Of a stretch of 64,000 nucleotides of DNA, positions 33,245 through 42,020 are shown piece after piece; within the stretch, counting starts at the first letter, position 1; every line of letters begins with the position of its first letter. The stretch lies in assembly GCF_030269545.1 (NCBI RefSeq), contig NZ_BSTN01000005.1:124001-188000 (forward strand), in the 5' to 3' direction. Made by a program: the position numbers and the translations under genes. The notes beneath the pieces were generated by a model. It was not told where the DNA came from. It made no database searches and saw only the letters and a list, made by a program, of their open reading frames with translations. Source of the DNA: Actinomadura sp. NBRC 104425 (GTDB lineage: Bacteria > Actinomycetota > Actinomycetes > Streptosporangiales > Streptosporangiaceae).

Positions 33245-34255
33245 GTGGAGGAGCTTGCGATCACCGTTGCGGGGGCCCGGGAGCCCGCCGTGGTGGACGC
33301 GGGACGCAATCCGTTCCTGGTGTACGTGGCGTCTTTGGAGAGTCCGCGGTCGCGGCGGGCGATGAGCGCGTGCCTGCACAGGCTGGCGGCGCTGTTCCAC
33401 ACCGCCTCGGGACGCGATCCCGGCCCCTCGCCCGCCGAGACGTTCCCGTGGGCGATGCTGCGGGCCGAGCACACCGCGGCGCTGCGGTCGCTGATCGCCG
33501 CGCAGACCACGCCCGGGCCGGACGGCGAGGAGCGTCCGTGGTCGCCGGCCTACCGCAACCAGCACCTGTCGGCGCTGCGCGGCGTGCTGCAGACGGCGTG
33601 GCGGCTGGGGGAGATGTCGACCGACGACTACCAGCGGGCCAAGGCCGTCAAGAACTTCAGGGGGTCGCGGCTGCCCGCCGGGCGCAGCGTGCACGCCGCC
33701 GAGTTCGCCGCCCTGCTGAAGGTCTGCGCCGACGACCCGTCTCCGGCGGGGCGGCGGGACGCGGCGTTGCTGGCCGTCCTCTACACCACGGGTGCGCGGC
33801 GCGCCGAGGTGGCGGCGATGCGCCGCGAGCACTACGACCCCGGCGAGCGGTCGCTGCGCATCGTCGGCAAGGGCGACAAGGAGCGCATGGAGTACGTGCA
33901 CGAGGGCGCGGCGGTGCTGCTCGGTGCGTGGCTGGCGCTCAGCGATCGTCCGAAGGGGCCGTTGTTCATGCCGGTGCACAAGTCGGGGGCGATCCAGTAC
34001 CGGGCGATGACGGATGCGGCGGTGCGCAACGCGGTCGTCAAGCGGCGGCGGGAGGCGGGGCTGCCGCCGATGACGCCGCACGATTTCCGGCGCACGTTCA
34101 TCGGCGACCTGCTGGACCGGGGCGTGGACCTGGCGACCGTGCAGCAGCTGGTCGGGCACGCGTCCCCGGCGACGACGGCCCGCTACGACCGCAGGCCCGA
34201 GCGGCGGCGGCGCAGCGCGGTCGACCGGCTGGTCTTCCCGGCCGCCGTGTCATAG
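33245..34255 (+). CDS. Tyrosine-type site-specific recombinase
   Basis: The 336-residue protein has an N-terminal SAM-like core-binding domain (about 25-130) and a catalytic domain with the R-H-R-H-Y set: Arg in TTGARRAEVAAM, KGDKER, HDFRRTF, LVGHASPATTARY with the final nucleophile Tyr. It ends with a basic tail. No att sites, excisionase or cargo are evident and the closest neighbours look chromosomal, so it may be a domesticated or orphan recombinase. A fragment of a related gene lies 1.4 kb upstream on the other strand. Confidence 0.9.
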   Translation: MEELAITVAGAREPAVVDAGRNPFLVYVASLESPRSRRAMSACLHRLAALFHTASGRDPGPSPAETFPWAMLRAEHTAALRSLIAAQTTPGPDGEERPWSPAYRNQHLSALRGVLQTAWRLGEMSTDDYQRAKAVKNFRGSRLPAGRSVHAAEFAALLKVCADDPSPAGRRDAALLAVLYTTGARRAEVAAMRREHYDPGERSLRIVGKGDKERMEYVHEGAAVLLGAWLALSDRPKGPLFMPVHKSGAIQYRAMTDAAVRNAVVKRRREAGLPPMTPHDFRRTFIGDLLDRGVDLATVQQLVGHASPATTARYDRRPERRRRSAVDRLVFPAAVS

Positions 34256-35728
34256 CCGGCGCAGCTCCTCGCCGATGACGGCGATGCCCTCGGCGATGTC
34301 GGTCGGGGTGCTGGCGGCGTGGCCGAGGACGAGCCCGGGCCGGTGCGGCCGCTGGGCATGCCAGGACAGCGGCTGGGTCTTCACACCGCGGGCCAGCGCC
34401 GCCGCGGCCAGGGCCACGTCGGAGAACCCGCCGTCGAAGGTCATCGTCAGGTGCAGGCCCGCGGCGGCGCCGTGCACGGACGCGTCCGGCAGGTGCGCGC
34501 CGATCGCCCGGATCATGGCGTCGCGGCGCTTGCGGTGGCGTCGGCGCAGGTAGCGCAGCTGGCGTTCCATGTCGCCGGACTGCATGAGCCGCGCCAGCAC
34601 CAGCTGCGGCAGTGCGGCGTTGCCCAGGTCGGTGAAGCGTTTGGCGTCGACGATGGCGTCCCGGTATCGGGGCGGCGCGAGCAGCCAGCCGATGCGCAGC
34701 GCCGGCGCCAGCAGCTTGGACACGGTCCCGGCGTAGAACACCCGCTCGGGCAGCATGGCGCGCACGGCGGCGACGGGCGGGTGGTCGTAGCGGTGCTCGG
34801 CGTCGTAGTCGTCCTCGACGATCAGCCCTCCGTCGGCGGCCCACCGCATCAGCGCGCGCCGCCGTTGCCCGCCGAGCACCATGCCCATCGGGAACTGGTG
34901 CGCCGGGGTGAGCAGGACGGACGGCGCGTCGCCCAGGGCGTCCACCCGCAGGCCCTCGGAGTCGACGGGGACGGGCGGCGTTTCCATGCCCCAGTGCTGC
35001 AGGTGCATGCGCGCCCCCAGCGACCCGGGGTCTTCGACGGCCATGGCGGTGATGCCGTCGTCGCGCAGCACCTGGGCGATGAGCCCCATCGCCTGGGCGG
35101 TGCCCGCGACGATGATGACCTCGTCCGGGTCGGCCTTGATGCCGCGGTTGGGGGCCAGCCAGGCGGCGACGGCGCGGCGCAGCGCGGGCGTTCCGCGCGG
35201 GTCGCCGTAGCCGAAGCCGGCCGCGGGGAGTTCGCCGATGACGGCGCGTTCGGCGCGCAGCCACGCCGACCGGGGGAACGCGGCCAGGTCGGGCAGGCCG
35301 GGGGACAGGTCGATGCGGGCGGGGGAGGTGCGCAGCGCGTCGAAGACGCCGGCGCCGGGTGCGGAGTCGAACACGGCGGTCCTGCGCGGGGCGGCGGCCG
35401 GGCGCGGTGGGGCCGGCTGCGACGTCGACACGGGGGCGGCGACGACGATCGTGCCCGCGCGGCCGCGTCCGGCGACGTGGCCGTCCTCGCCGAGCCGCCG
35501 GTAGGCCTCGGTGACGACGCCGCGCGACACGCCCAGTTGCGCGGCGAGCACGCGGGTGGCGGGGAGCCTGCTGCCGATCGGCAGCCGTCCGTCGGCGATG
35601 GCGTGCCGCAGCCGGCGGGCCAGCCAGTCCGACAGCCCGCCCGGTGGCGCGTCCCGCACGTCCAGTTGCAGAAAATCGGCACCGGACGTTATGGACCGGT
35701 CATCATGGTCGCTATTGGACCTGGGCAT
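34250..35728 (-). CDS. MocR/PdxR-type regulator (GntR winged helix fused to aminotransferase fold)
   Basis: The winged helix lies at about 20-95 (LSDWLARRLRHAIADGRLPI, LGVSRGVVTEAYRRL, then GHVAGRGRAGT). It is joined to a class I aminotransferase domain with the PLP-binding region GTVSKLLAPALRIGWL (Lys Schiff base) and VEDDYDAEHRY. MocR regulators sense PLP or amino compounds. It is 492 residues from the ATG at 35728, only 29 bases from the divergent methyltransferase start. Three related repeats span the shared promoter, so control of itself and that gene is likely. Confidence 0.9.
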   Translation of the reverse strand: MPRSNSDHDDRSITSGADFLQLDVRDAPPGGLSDWLARRLRHAIADGRLPIGSRLPATRVLAAQLGVSRGVVTEAYRRLGEDGHVAGRGRAGTIVVAAPVSTSQPAPPRPAAAPRRTAVFDSAPGAGVFDALRTSPARIDLSPGLPDLAAFPRSAWLRAERAVIGELPAAGFGYGDPRGTPALRRAVAAWLAPNRGIKADPDEVIIVAGTAQAMGLIAQVLRDDGITAMAVEDPGSLGARMHLQHWGMETPPVPVDSEGLRVDALGDAPSVLLTPAHQFPMGMVLGGQRRRALMRWAADGGLIVEDDYDAEHRYDHPPVAAVRAMLPERVFYAGTVSKLLAPALRIGWLLAPPRYRDAIVDAKRFTDLGNAALPQLVLARLMQSGDMERQLRYLRRRHRKRRDAMIRAIGAHLPDASVHGAAAGLHLTMTFDGGFSDVALAAAALARGVKTQPLSWHAQRPHRPGLVLGHAASTPTDIAEGIAVIGEELRRL

Positions 35729-35734
35729 TGGGCC
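35690..35734. promoter_or_regulatory. Three related repeats at the MocR/methyltransferase divergent promoter
   Basis: TATGGACC (35690), ATTGGACC (35714) and ATTGGGCC (35727) lie in the same orientation across the start of the MocR gene. Direct repeats are the usual binding sites for MocR proteins. A -10-like CATAAT follows at 35734-35739. Confidence 0.4.
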
Positions 35735-35757
35735 ATAATGCCAGCAGGGTGGCAGGC

Positions 35758-36585
35758 ATGAAGACTGACATCCTCCCGGGCAGAAGCTACGTTCACGGAT
35801 ACTCCGAGCACGAGACGCGCAGGCTCGGCGACCAGGCCGACACGTTGGCGGCGTTGCTGCACTCCGGCACCGCCTACCCGGACGGCAGCCGGGTGCTCGA
35901 GGCTGGGTGCGGTGTCGGCGCGCAGACGGTGCACCTGGTGGCCAACAGCCCGGGCGCGCATTTCGTGGCGGTCGACGTGTCGGAGGATTCGCTGGAGCGG
36001 GCGCGCGCCCGCGTCGCCGCCGAGCGGCCCGGCGCCCGCGTCGAGTGGCATCGCGCCGACCTGTTCGACCTGCCGTTCCCCGACGCGGCGTTCGACCACG
36101 TTTTCGTGTGCTTCGTCCTGGAGCACCTGCGGGATCCGGCCCGGGCGCTGGCCGGGTTGCGCCGCGTGCTGGCACCGGGCGGCACGATCACGGTGATCGA
36201 GGGGGACCACGGTTCGGCGATCTTCCACCCCGACAGCCGCTACGCGCAGGCGGTGATCGAGTGCCTGGTCCGCCTGCAGGCCGCCGCGGGCGGGGACGCC
36301 CTGGTGGGACGGCGGTTGCAGCCGCTGCTGTTCGAGGCCGGGTACACCGGGGTCGCGGTCGGCCCGCGCACCGTCTACGCCGACCGGACCCGTCCCGCGC
36401 TGGTGGAGGGCTTCACCCGCGGCACCTTCATCGCGATGGTCGAGTCGGTGCGGGACGACGCGCTGGCCGCCGGGCTGATCACCGCGCCCGAATGGGACCG
36501 CGGCATCGCCGACCTGCGCCGCACCGCCGACCCCAACGGCACGTTCCACTACACGTTCTTCAAGGGCGTCGCCGTCAACCCGTGA
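35758..36585 (+). CDS. Class I SAM-dependent methyltransferase
   Basis: The 275-residue enzyme has motif I VLEAGCGVGAQTVHLV, the acidic FVAVDVSEDSLERA, DLFDLPFPDAAFDHVFVCFV and LAPGGTITVIEGDHGS. It belongs to the UbiE/MerR-linked group of small-molecule methyltransferases. A short GGTGG-type site precedes the ATG. It diverges by 29 bases from a MocR regulator that probably controls it. The substrate is unknown. Confidence 0.88.
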   Translation: MKTDILPGRSYVHGYSEHETRRLGDQADTLAALLHSGTAYPDGSRVLEAGCGVGAQTVHLVANSPGAHFVAVDVSEDSLERARARVAAERPGARVEWHRADLFDLPFPDAAFDHVFVCFVLEHLRDPARALAGLRRVLAPGGTITVIEGDHGSAIFHPDSRYAQAVIECLVRLQAAAGGDALVGRRLQPLLFEAGYTGVAVGPRTVYADRTRPALVEGFTRGTFIAMVESVRDDALAAGLITAPEWDRGIADLRRTADPNGTFHYTFFKGVAVNP

Positions 36586-36601
36586 GGGGAGGGCGCCGCC
36601 C

Positions 36602-37822
36602 CTACGGCTCGGGCGCCGTCTGAGGGCGGGCGGGGGAGCGGGCCGGTGCGGGCGGCGCGCCGGAGGCCAGGACGGGCCACGGCGCGTGCCGCTCCACCGC
36701 GGCGGCCAGCCGCAGCAGGGTCGCCTCATGACCGTGCGGCGCGACGGCCTGCAGTCCCACGGGCGTGCCGTCACGGCCGAACCCGGCGGGAATGCTGATC
36801 GCCGGGTGGCCGGTGACGTTGAATCCCCAGGTGAGGCTGACGCTCAAGGCCGTGCCGGGGCCGGCGTGCCCGTGGGCGGGGATGGGTGTGGTCGGGGTCA
36901 GCAGCACGTCGGCGCGTTCGAACACCTCGCGCAGGCGGGCGTCGTTGGCCGACCGCAGCCGCGCGGCCGCCGAGGGGGACGCCCGCTCCCGCATCTGCCG
37001 CCACGCCGGTTCGGGGTCCAGCAGCCGGACGGGCCCGGGCCGCCAGGTGATCACGCCCGCCTCGTTCAGCCGGTCGGCGGCGGCGCGGGCGATGGCGGCC
37101 TGCTGCGGGTCGACGGCGGCGAATCCCAGGGTCGTGGACCAGGTGGCGCGCAGCCCGGCCGGAAGGTCGTGGTCAACGGTGAAGGGTTCGTCGAGCAGGA
37201 CCGACAGGTGCAGGGCGGCGTCGCGTGCGGTGCGGACCACGGCGCCGAGTGCGGCCAGGCCCGAGGGGTCGCGGGTGGGCAGGCGCCCGTTGGTCGGTTT
37301 GAGGGCGAGCATCCCGCACCAGGCGGCGGGGATGCGCAGGGAGCCGGCGCCGTCGCTGCCGGTGGCCAGCGGCACGATCCCGGCGGCCACCGCCGCGGCG
37401 GAGCCGGCCGACGAGCCGCCGGGGGTGCGGTCGGGCCGCCAGGGGTTGAGGGTGGGGCCGCGGTCGGTGTGCCCCCAGGTCTGCCAGTCGGTGCTCGGCC
37501 GGGGCACCGACGTCGACCCCACCACCACGCAGCCTTCGCGGCGCAGCCGCCGGGTCTGCGGCGCCTGGATCCGCTGCCAGGCCTTGACCGCGATCGGCAC
37601 CCCCGCCAGCCGCGGCCGCTCCCCGCGCGCCACCGCCCGGTCCACCGCCCGCGCCGCCGCCAGCGCCTGCTCCGGCCAGACATCACGGAACGCACGCAAC
37701 CGCGGATCGATGTCATCCACCCGCGCCAACGCGGCGGTCACCATGTCGACCGCCGACGCCTCGCGCCGCGTCACCATGTCCGCCACCGCCGTCGCGTCCA
37801 GTGCCGCCAGGCCGTCGTCCAT
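36602..37822 (-). CDS. Amidase-signature enzyme
   Basis: The 406-residue protein carries the Ser-cisSer-Lys triad context: the Lys in GVPIAVKAWQ, and RTPGGSSAGSAAAVAAGIVP followed by TGSDGAGSLRIPAAWCG. It hydrolyses an amide of unknown identity. It is somewhat shorter than typical amidases (450-500) but complete at both ends. It lies convergent with the methyltransferase and divergent from the ABC exporter operon. Confidence 0.9.
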   Translation of the reverse strand: MDDGLAALDATAVADMVTRREASAVDMVTAALARVDDIDPRLRAFRDVWPEQALAAARAVDRAVARGERPRLAGVPIAVKAWQRIQAPQTRRLRREGCVVVGSTSVPRPSTDWQTWGHTDRGPTLNPWRPDRTPGGSSAGSAAAVAAGIVPLATGSDGAGSLRIPAAWCGMLALKPTNGRLPTRDPSGLAALGAVVRTARDAALHLSVLLDEPFTVDHDLPAGLRATWSTTLGFAAVDPQQAAIARAAADRLNEAGVITWRPGPVRLLDPEPAWRQMRERASPSAAARLRSANDARLREVFERADVLLTPTTPIPAHGHAGPGTALSVSLTWGFNVTGHPAISIPAGFGRDGTPVGLQAVAPHGHEATLLRLAAAVERHAPWPVLASGAPPAPARSPARPQTAPEP

Positions 37823-37975
37823 GCCGCCCCTGCCTTCGCCCCGCCCCCGGGACGCGATCGCTGTCGGATTCGGTGAGTCCGACAGACTACGCTCGCCCGC
37901 CGGCGGTGGCGACGCCGCTACCGGGGGCGCCGGCGGGATTCGTACGAGCGGTGCGCGCCGACCGAGGCGCCGAGT

Positions 37976-38030
37976 TGCGTACGCTGTACCCGTTTACCTA
38001 CTCTCATAGAGATTGATGCGTACGGTGTAC
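37976..38030 (+). promoter_or_regulatory. Two copies of TGCGTACNSTGTAC in the ABC exporter promoter
   Basis: TGCGTACGCTGTAC (37976-37989) and TGCGTACGGTGTAC (38017-38030) differ by one base and are 41 bases apart, bracketing the AT-richer promoter segment. Such sites are typical of TetR-family repressors of DrrAB-like exporters. No TetR gene is adjacent. Confidence 0.5.
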
Positions 38031-38045
38031 TCAGTTGGAGGGGTG

Positions 38046-39035
38046 ATGGAGGAGCCGATCGTCGTGGCCGAAGGGCTGCACAAACGCTTCGGCACGACGC
38101 ACGCGCTGCGCGGCCTGGACCTGACCGTCCCGGCGGGCACAGTGTGCGGGGTGCTCGGCCCCAACGGGGCGGGCAAGACGACGCTGATCAGGATTCTGGC
38201 GACGCTGGCGGACCCGGACGCGGGCCGGGCCCGCATCGCCGGGTACGACGTCGTGCGCGAGACCGAGCGGGTGCGGGCGCGCATCGGGCTGGCCGGGCAG
38301 TACGCCGCCGTCGACGAGAAGCTGACCGGCCGCGGCAACCTGCGCATGTTCGCCCGCCTGTACCACCTGCCGCGCCGCGAGGCGCACCGGCGGGCCGACG
38401 AACTGCTGGAGCGGTTCGGCCTGGCCGAGGCCGCCGACCGGCAGGTCGGCGGCTACTCCGGCGGCATGCGGCGCCGGCTGGACCTGATCACCTGCCTGAT
38501 CCTGCGCCCGGCGGTGCTGTTCCTGGACGAGCCGACCACCGGCCTGGACCCGCGCAGCCGCGGCGAGATCTGGGACGGCATCCGGCAACTGGTCGCCGAC
38601 GGCACCACCGTCCTGCTGACCACGCAGTACCTGGACGAGGCCGACCAGCTCGCCGACGACATCGCCGTCGTCGACCACGGCCGTGTCATCGCCACCGGCA
38701 CACCCGACGCCCTCAAGGCCCGGCTCGGCGACCGGCTCGACGTCGTCCTGCAGGACCGGGCGCAACTGGAACGCGGCGCGTCCGTGCTGGCCGGGCTCAC
38801 CGGAGCGGAACCCGCCGTCGACGCCGAACACGCGCGCCTCGGCATCGCCCTGCCCGGCGACACCGTGCGCCTGGCCGACGTGGTGCGCGAACTCGACCGC
38901 GCCGGCGTCGCCGCCGCCGATGTCAGCCTGCGCCGCCCGACATTGGACGAGGTGTTCCTCAGCCTCACCGGCCGCTCCGCCGCCGAGCAGGCCGACGGCG
39001 CCGACGAGACCGCACCCGTGAAGGAGGCAGTGTGA
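38046..39035 (+). CDS. DrrA-like ABC exporter ATPase
   Basis: The 329-residue ATPase has Walker A GPNGAGKTT, signature YSGGMRRRLD, Walker B VLFLDEPTTGLD, and the DrrA-family C-terminal dimer region ending in RRPTLDEVFLSLTG. Its ATG follows GGAGG in a promoter with two TetR-type repeats. It couples ATP hydrolysis to export through the next gene's permease, overlapping it by 4 bases. The group exports antibiotics, lipids or drugs. Confidence 0.93.
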   Translation: MEEPIVVAEGLHKRFGTTHALRGLDLTVPAGTVCGVLGPNGAGKTTLIRILATLADPDAGRARIAGYDVVRETERVRARIGLAGQYAAVDEKLTGRGNLRMFARLYHLPRREAHRRADELLERFGLAEAADRQVGGYSGGMRRRLDLITCLILRPAVLFLDEPTTGLDPRSRGEIWDGIRQLVADGTTVLLTTQYLDEADQLADDIAVVDHGRVIATGTPDALKARLGDRLDVVLQDRAQLERGASVLAGLTGAEPAVDAEHARLGIALPGDTVRLADVVRELDRAGVAAADVSLRRPTLDEVFLSLTGRSAAEQADGADETAPVKEAV

Positions 39036-39877
39036 CGACCGCTCCGCCCATGCCCGCCCCGCCCGCGTCGCTGGCCGGGCGGCTGCGCTGGACCGCCGCC
39101 GACGCCTCCGTGCTGGTCGGCCGGGAGCTGAGCAGGCTGCGTCAGGAGCCCGGCCAGCTCGTCGCCGCGCTGATCTTCCCGGGGATCATGGTGCTGCTGT
39201 TCGGCTACGTGTTCGGCAGCGCCATCCAGGTGCCCGGCGGCGGCAACTACCGCGAGTACCTGATGCCCGGCCTGTTCTCCATGATCACCTTCAGTGCGGT
39301 GATGGCCCTGATGATGCGGGTCGCCACCGACGCCTCCCTCGGCGTCATGGACCGGTTCCGCGCCATGCCGATGGCGCGTTCCGCGGTGCCGCTCGGGCAG
39401 GTCGGCGCGGACACGCTGGTGAGCGGGCCGCTCGCCCTGGTGATCATGGTGGGTGCCGGGCTGCTGGTCGGCTGGCGCCCGCACAACGGACCGGTGGCCA
39501 CCGCCGAGGCGTTCGCGCTGCTGCTGCTGATCCGGTTCGCGCTGAGCTGGGTGGGCTGCTACCTGGGCCTGCTGGTGGGCGACGAGCGGACCGCAGACCA
39601 TTTCGTGCCGCTGTCGCTGCCGGTGTCGATGCTGTCCAACTCGTTCGTCCCGACCGACGGGATGCCCGCCTGGCTGCGCGTGGTGGCCGAGTGGAACCCC
39701 GTCAGCGCGATGACCGCGGCCTCCCGCGAGCTGTTCGGCAACCCCGGCGCGCCCACCGGGGACGACCTGTCGTTGCCGCTGGCCCATCCGGTCGCGGCGG
39801 TGCTGGTGTGGTCGGCCGTGCTGCTGGCGGTGTTCGCGCCGCTGTCGATCCGCACCTACCGGCGCCGCGGCCGCTGA
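39032..39877 (+). CDS. DrrB-like ABC-2 exporter permease
   Basis: The GTG start overlaps the ATPase stop. The 281-residue product has six membrane segments, the ABC-2 pattern LMPGLFSMITFSAVM and the DRFRAMPMARSAVPLGQV coupling loop. It also has the late FVPTDGMPAWLRVVAEWNPV motif typical of DrrB. Together the two genes make a complete drug-type exporter. Confidence 0.92.
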   Translation: MTTAPPMPAPPASLAGRLRWTAADASVLVGRELSRLRQEPGQLVAALIFPGIMVLLFGYVFGSAIQVPGGGNYREYLMPGLFSMITFSAVMALMMRVATDASLGVMDRFRAMPMARSAVPLGQVGADTLVSGPLALVIMVGAGLLVGWRPHNGPVATAEAFALLLLIRFALSWVGCYLGLLVGDERTADHFVPLSLPVSMLSNSFVPTDGMPAWLRVVAEWNPVSAMTAASRELFGNPGAPTGDDLSLPLAHPVAAVLVWSAVLLAVFAPLSIRTYRRRGR

Positions 39878-39895
39878 ACGGCCCGCCCGGGTCGC

Positions 39896-40846
39896 TCACG
39901 TGCGGTCGGCCGCGGCGGCCATCGCTCCGACGACGAGGCGGCTGAGCAGGATGCCCGTCAGACCCCTGCCCAGGTCGGCCGGGCGGGGACGCAGATACCG
40001 CAGCAGGCCGCGGTCGGTCGCGGCGCCGCGGCGTTCGGCGGCGTCCAGGTGGTGGACGTAGTACAGGGCCATGCACTGGCACCACAGCTTCATCGGCTGG
40101 CGGGTCTGGTCGAGCCGGGCCCTGACCTCCCGCAGCAGCTCGCGGGCCCTGGCGGCCCGGTGGGCGATCAAGGCCCGCACCGCGGGGGTGTCGCGGGCGG
40201 CCTCCAGGTCGGCGCGGGTGGCACCGAAGCGCAGCAGCTCGGTCTCGGGGACGGTCAGCCGCCCGTCGCGGAGGTCCTCGGCGAGGTCGACCAGGTCGTC
40301 GACGCGTTGCGCGGCATCGGCGACCAGCCGCATCAGCTGCTCCTCGGCGGGGGTGACGTCCGTGCCCCAGATGGCCGCGACGAACCGGGCGGTGGTCATG
40401 ACGACCCGCTCCAGATCGTCGTAGTACTCCTGTTCGGTGGCGTAGCCGGTGACGTAGAGGTGGGCGGCCTGCCCCCTCAAGTGGGCCAGCACGTCATCGT
40501 GGGAGACGCCGCGCACGGCGAAGGTGTGCAGGAACGCCCGCAGGTACGGTTGCCCGGCCGTGCCCGTGGCCAGCGCCGACCTGACCTGGTCGGCCCAGGC
40601 GTGAAAGCGCGCGGGGTCGCGTTCGCCGACGGGCCGGTCCACCAGTGCGTCGCCCTGGACGCAGAAGGACGCGATCGCCACCAGATGCGGCTGGATCTGC
40701 GCCGGAAGCCCCAGCCGCATCAGCAGGTACATGTCGGGATACCTGCGCCGCACCATGGCGGCCGCGCCGGTGTAGTCGGCGCGCAACCGGTCGCCGATGA
40801 TGTGCGCGGCGGTCAGTGAACGCTCCCAGCCGGGCGCCAGGCTCAC
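39896..40846 (-). CDS. Squalene/phytoene-synthase-like prenyl enzyme
   Basis: The 316-residue protein follows the all-helical trans-isoprenyl head-to-head synthase fold. The first metal-binding region is reduced to FCVQGDALVD, while the second keeps RVDDLVDLAEDLRDG. The actinomycete group is diverse and includes terpene synthases with unusual products. Its GTG overlaps the stop of the upstream cis-prenyltransferase-like gene by 4 bases, so the two are one unit. With the divergent (E)-prenyl synthase it forms a compact isoprenoid cluster. The product cannot be predicted. Confidence 0.78.
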   Translation of the reverse strand: MSLAPGWERSLTAAHIIGDRLRADYTGAAAMVRRRYPDMYLLMRLGLPAQIQPHLVAIASFCVQGDALVDRPVGERDPARFHAWADQVRSALATGTAGQPYLRAFLHTFAVRGVSHDDVLAHLRGQAAHLYVTGYATEQEYYDDLERVVMTTARFVAAIWGTDVTPAEEQLMRLVADAAQRVDDLVDLAEDLRDGRLTVPETELLRFGATRADLEAARDTPAVRALIAHRAARARELLREVRARLDQTRQPMKLWCQCMALYYVHHLDAAERRGAATDRGLLRYLRPRPADLGRGLTGILLSRLVVGAMAAAADRT

Positions 40847-41796
40847 GGCTCGCCTCGGTCGAAGAGCGTGTCCGCCGCGTCGCCGCACCGCTCCGGTCCG
40901 GCCACCTGCTCGGCGAGGATCTCGGCGAGGCGGGCTCTGGTGAACCGGACGGTTTCCCGCAGCCCGCTCACCAGGTGCGCGGTGACCTCGGCGGGCAGGG
41001 CCGCCAGGTCCGAGGAACCGGCGGGCGGCCGGGGCACGCGCGCCGGGACGGAGACGGCGGCCCGCAACAGGCCGGTGGCCTTGGCCGCCGCCTCCAGCAC
41101 CGGCGAACGGGGGGCAGCGGCGCCGACCGCGGGGACGGCCGCGTCGCCCGAGGGCGGCGGCCCGTCCAGGCCGCGGCGCAGCCGGTAGAGCTCCAGCGCC
41201 TGGCGGAAGTGCTCGGCGGTGAAGCCGGCCCACGGCACGTCCAGGAAGACCAGTTCGGCGTCGGCGCAGTGCCAGGGCAGCGCGCCCGACAGGCGGTGGC
41301 GGCCACCGGTGCGGATCAGCAGATCGACCGGGGGCAGCCCGGTCTCCTTTTGCAGCCGCTCGGCCATGTCGCCCGCCTCGCCACCGGCGATCAGGGCGTG
41401 GAGGGTGGCCGGAAGCGCCTCGCGGCCGTCATGGGTCAAAGCCAACGTCAGACGCAGGCCGGTGTTGCCGACGGTCAGTTCCCGGACGCGGCGCAACCGC
41501 TGCGCCGCATCGCCGGTGAGCGCGGACGTCGCACCGCCGAGCAGGCCGACCCGCACACCGCGGCCGTGCAGACGCTCACCGCCTGCGTCCAGAACCGGTT
41601 CCAGCACCTTTCGCGGCCCGCCCGAACCGGCAGCGGGCAGCAGCGTCAGCCACCGCACACCCGCCTCGACCGCGGCGTCCACCGCTGCGGCGACCCCCGT
41701 CTCGGCAGCGGGAACACGGTCGCTCGCGTCGCCTCCGGGCCAGGCGGCACCGCCGTCCATGATGCAGGCGACATGCCTCGCGGGCCGCTGCGTCAT
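40843..41796 (-). CDS. Degenerate cis-prenyltransferase (UppS-family)
   Basis: The UppS fold is recognisable from RHVACIMDGGAAW at the N-terminus and DLLIRTGGRHRLSG then PWHCADAELVFLDVPW in the second half. Key positions differ from true undecaprenyl synthases: DGNGRW has become DGGAAW, and RTSGExRLSNF has become RTGGRHRLSGA. The Asp of the diphosphate site is kept, while Asn and Arg are lost. Such divergence is seen in specialised enzymes like lavandulyl-type synthases, or the protein may be a non-catalytic subunit. It has a roughly 70-residue C-terminal extension. Confidence 0.75.
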   Translation of the reverse strand: MTQRPARHVACIMDGGAAWPGGDASDRVPAAETGVAAAVDAAVEAGVRWLTLLPAAGSGGPRKVLEPVLDAGGERLHGRGVRVGLLGGATSALTGDAAQRLRRVRELTVGNTGLRLTLALTHDGREALPATLHALIAGGEAGDMAERLQKETGLPPVDLLIRTGGRHRLSGALPWHCADAELVFLDVPWAGFTAEHFRQALELYRLRRGLDGPPPSGDAAVPAVGAAAPRSPVLEAAAKATGLLRAAVSVPARVPRPPAGSSDLAALPAEVTAHLVSGLRETVRFTRARLAEILAEQVAGPERCGDAADTLFDRGEP

Positions 41797-42020
41797 GCGC
41801 TCTCCAGTTGCCGCGAACCGTGGTGACTCGATTGCCTAACGCAGCCTAGGGGCCGCCCCGGCACCCGCCATGTATCCCGACGGCGGTATCGGCGTCGACA
41901 AGCCGACAGTGACACGGCCAGTGAACGGAAGGGCTGACCAGCGGACCAGACGGGTATCGCCAGCCTCGTGCCCCCAGCAGCCCGATGCCCGCTGGCTGCC
42001 CTTTCCCCTTGGAGACCATC

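Noticed and set aside
33245..34255. Integrated prophage or ICE marked by the recombinase
   Set aside because: There are no phage, transfer or excisionase genes, no tRNA target and no flanking direct repeat that I could find.
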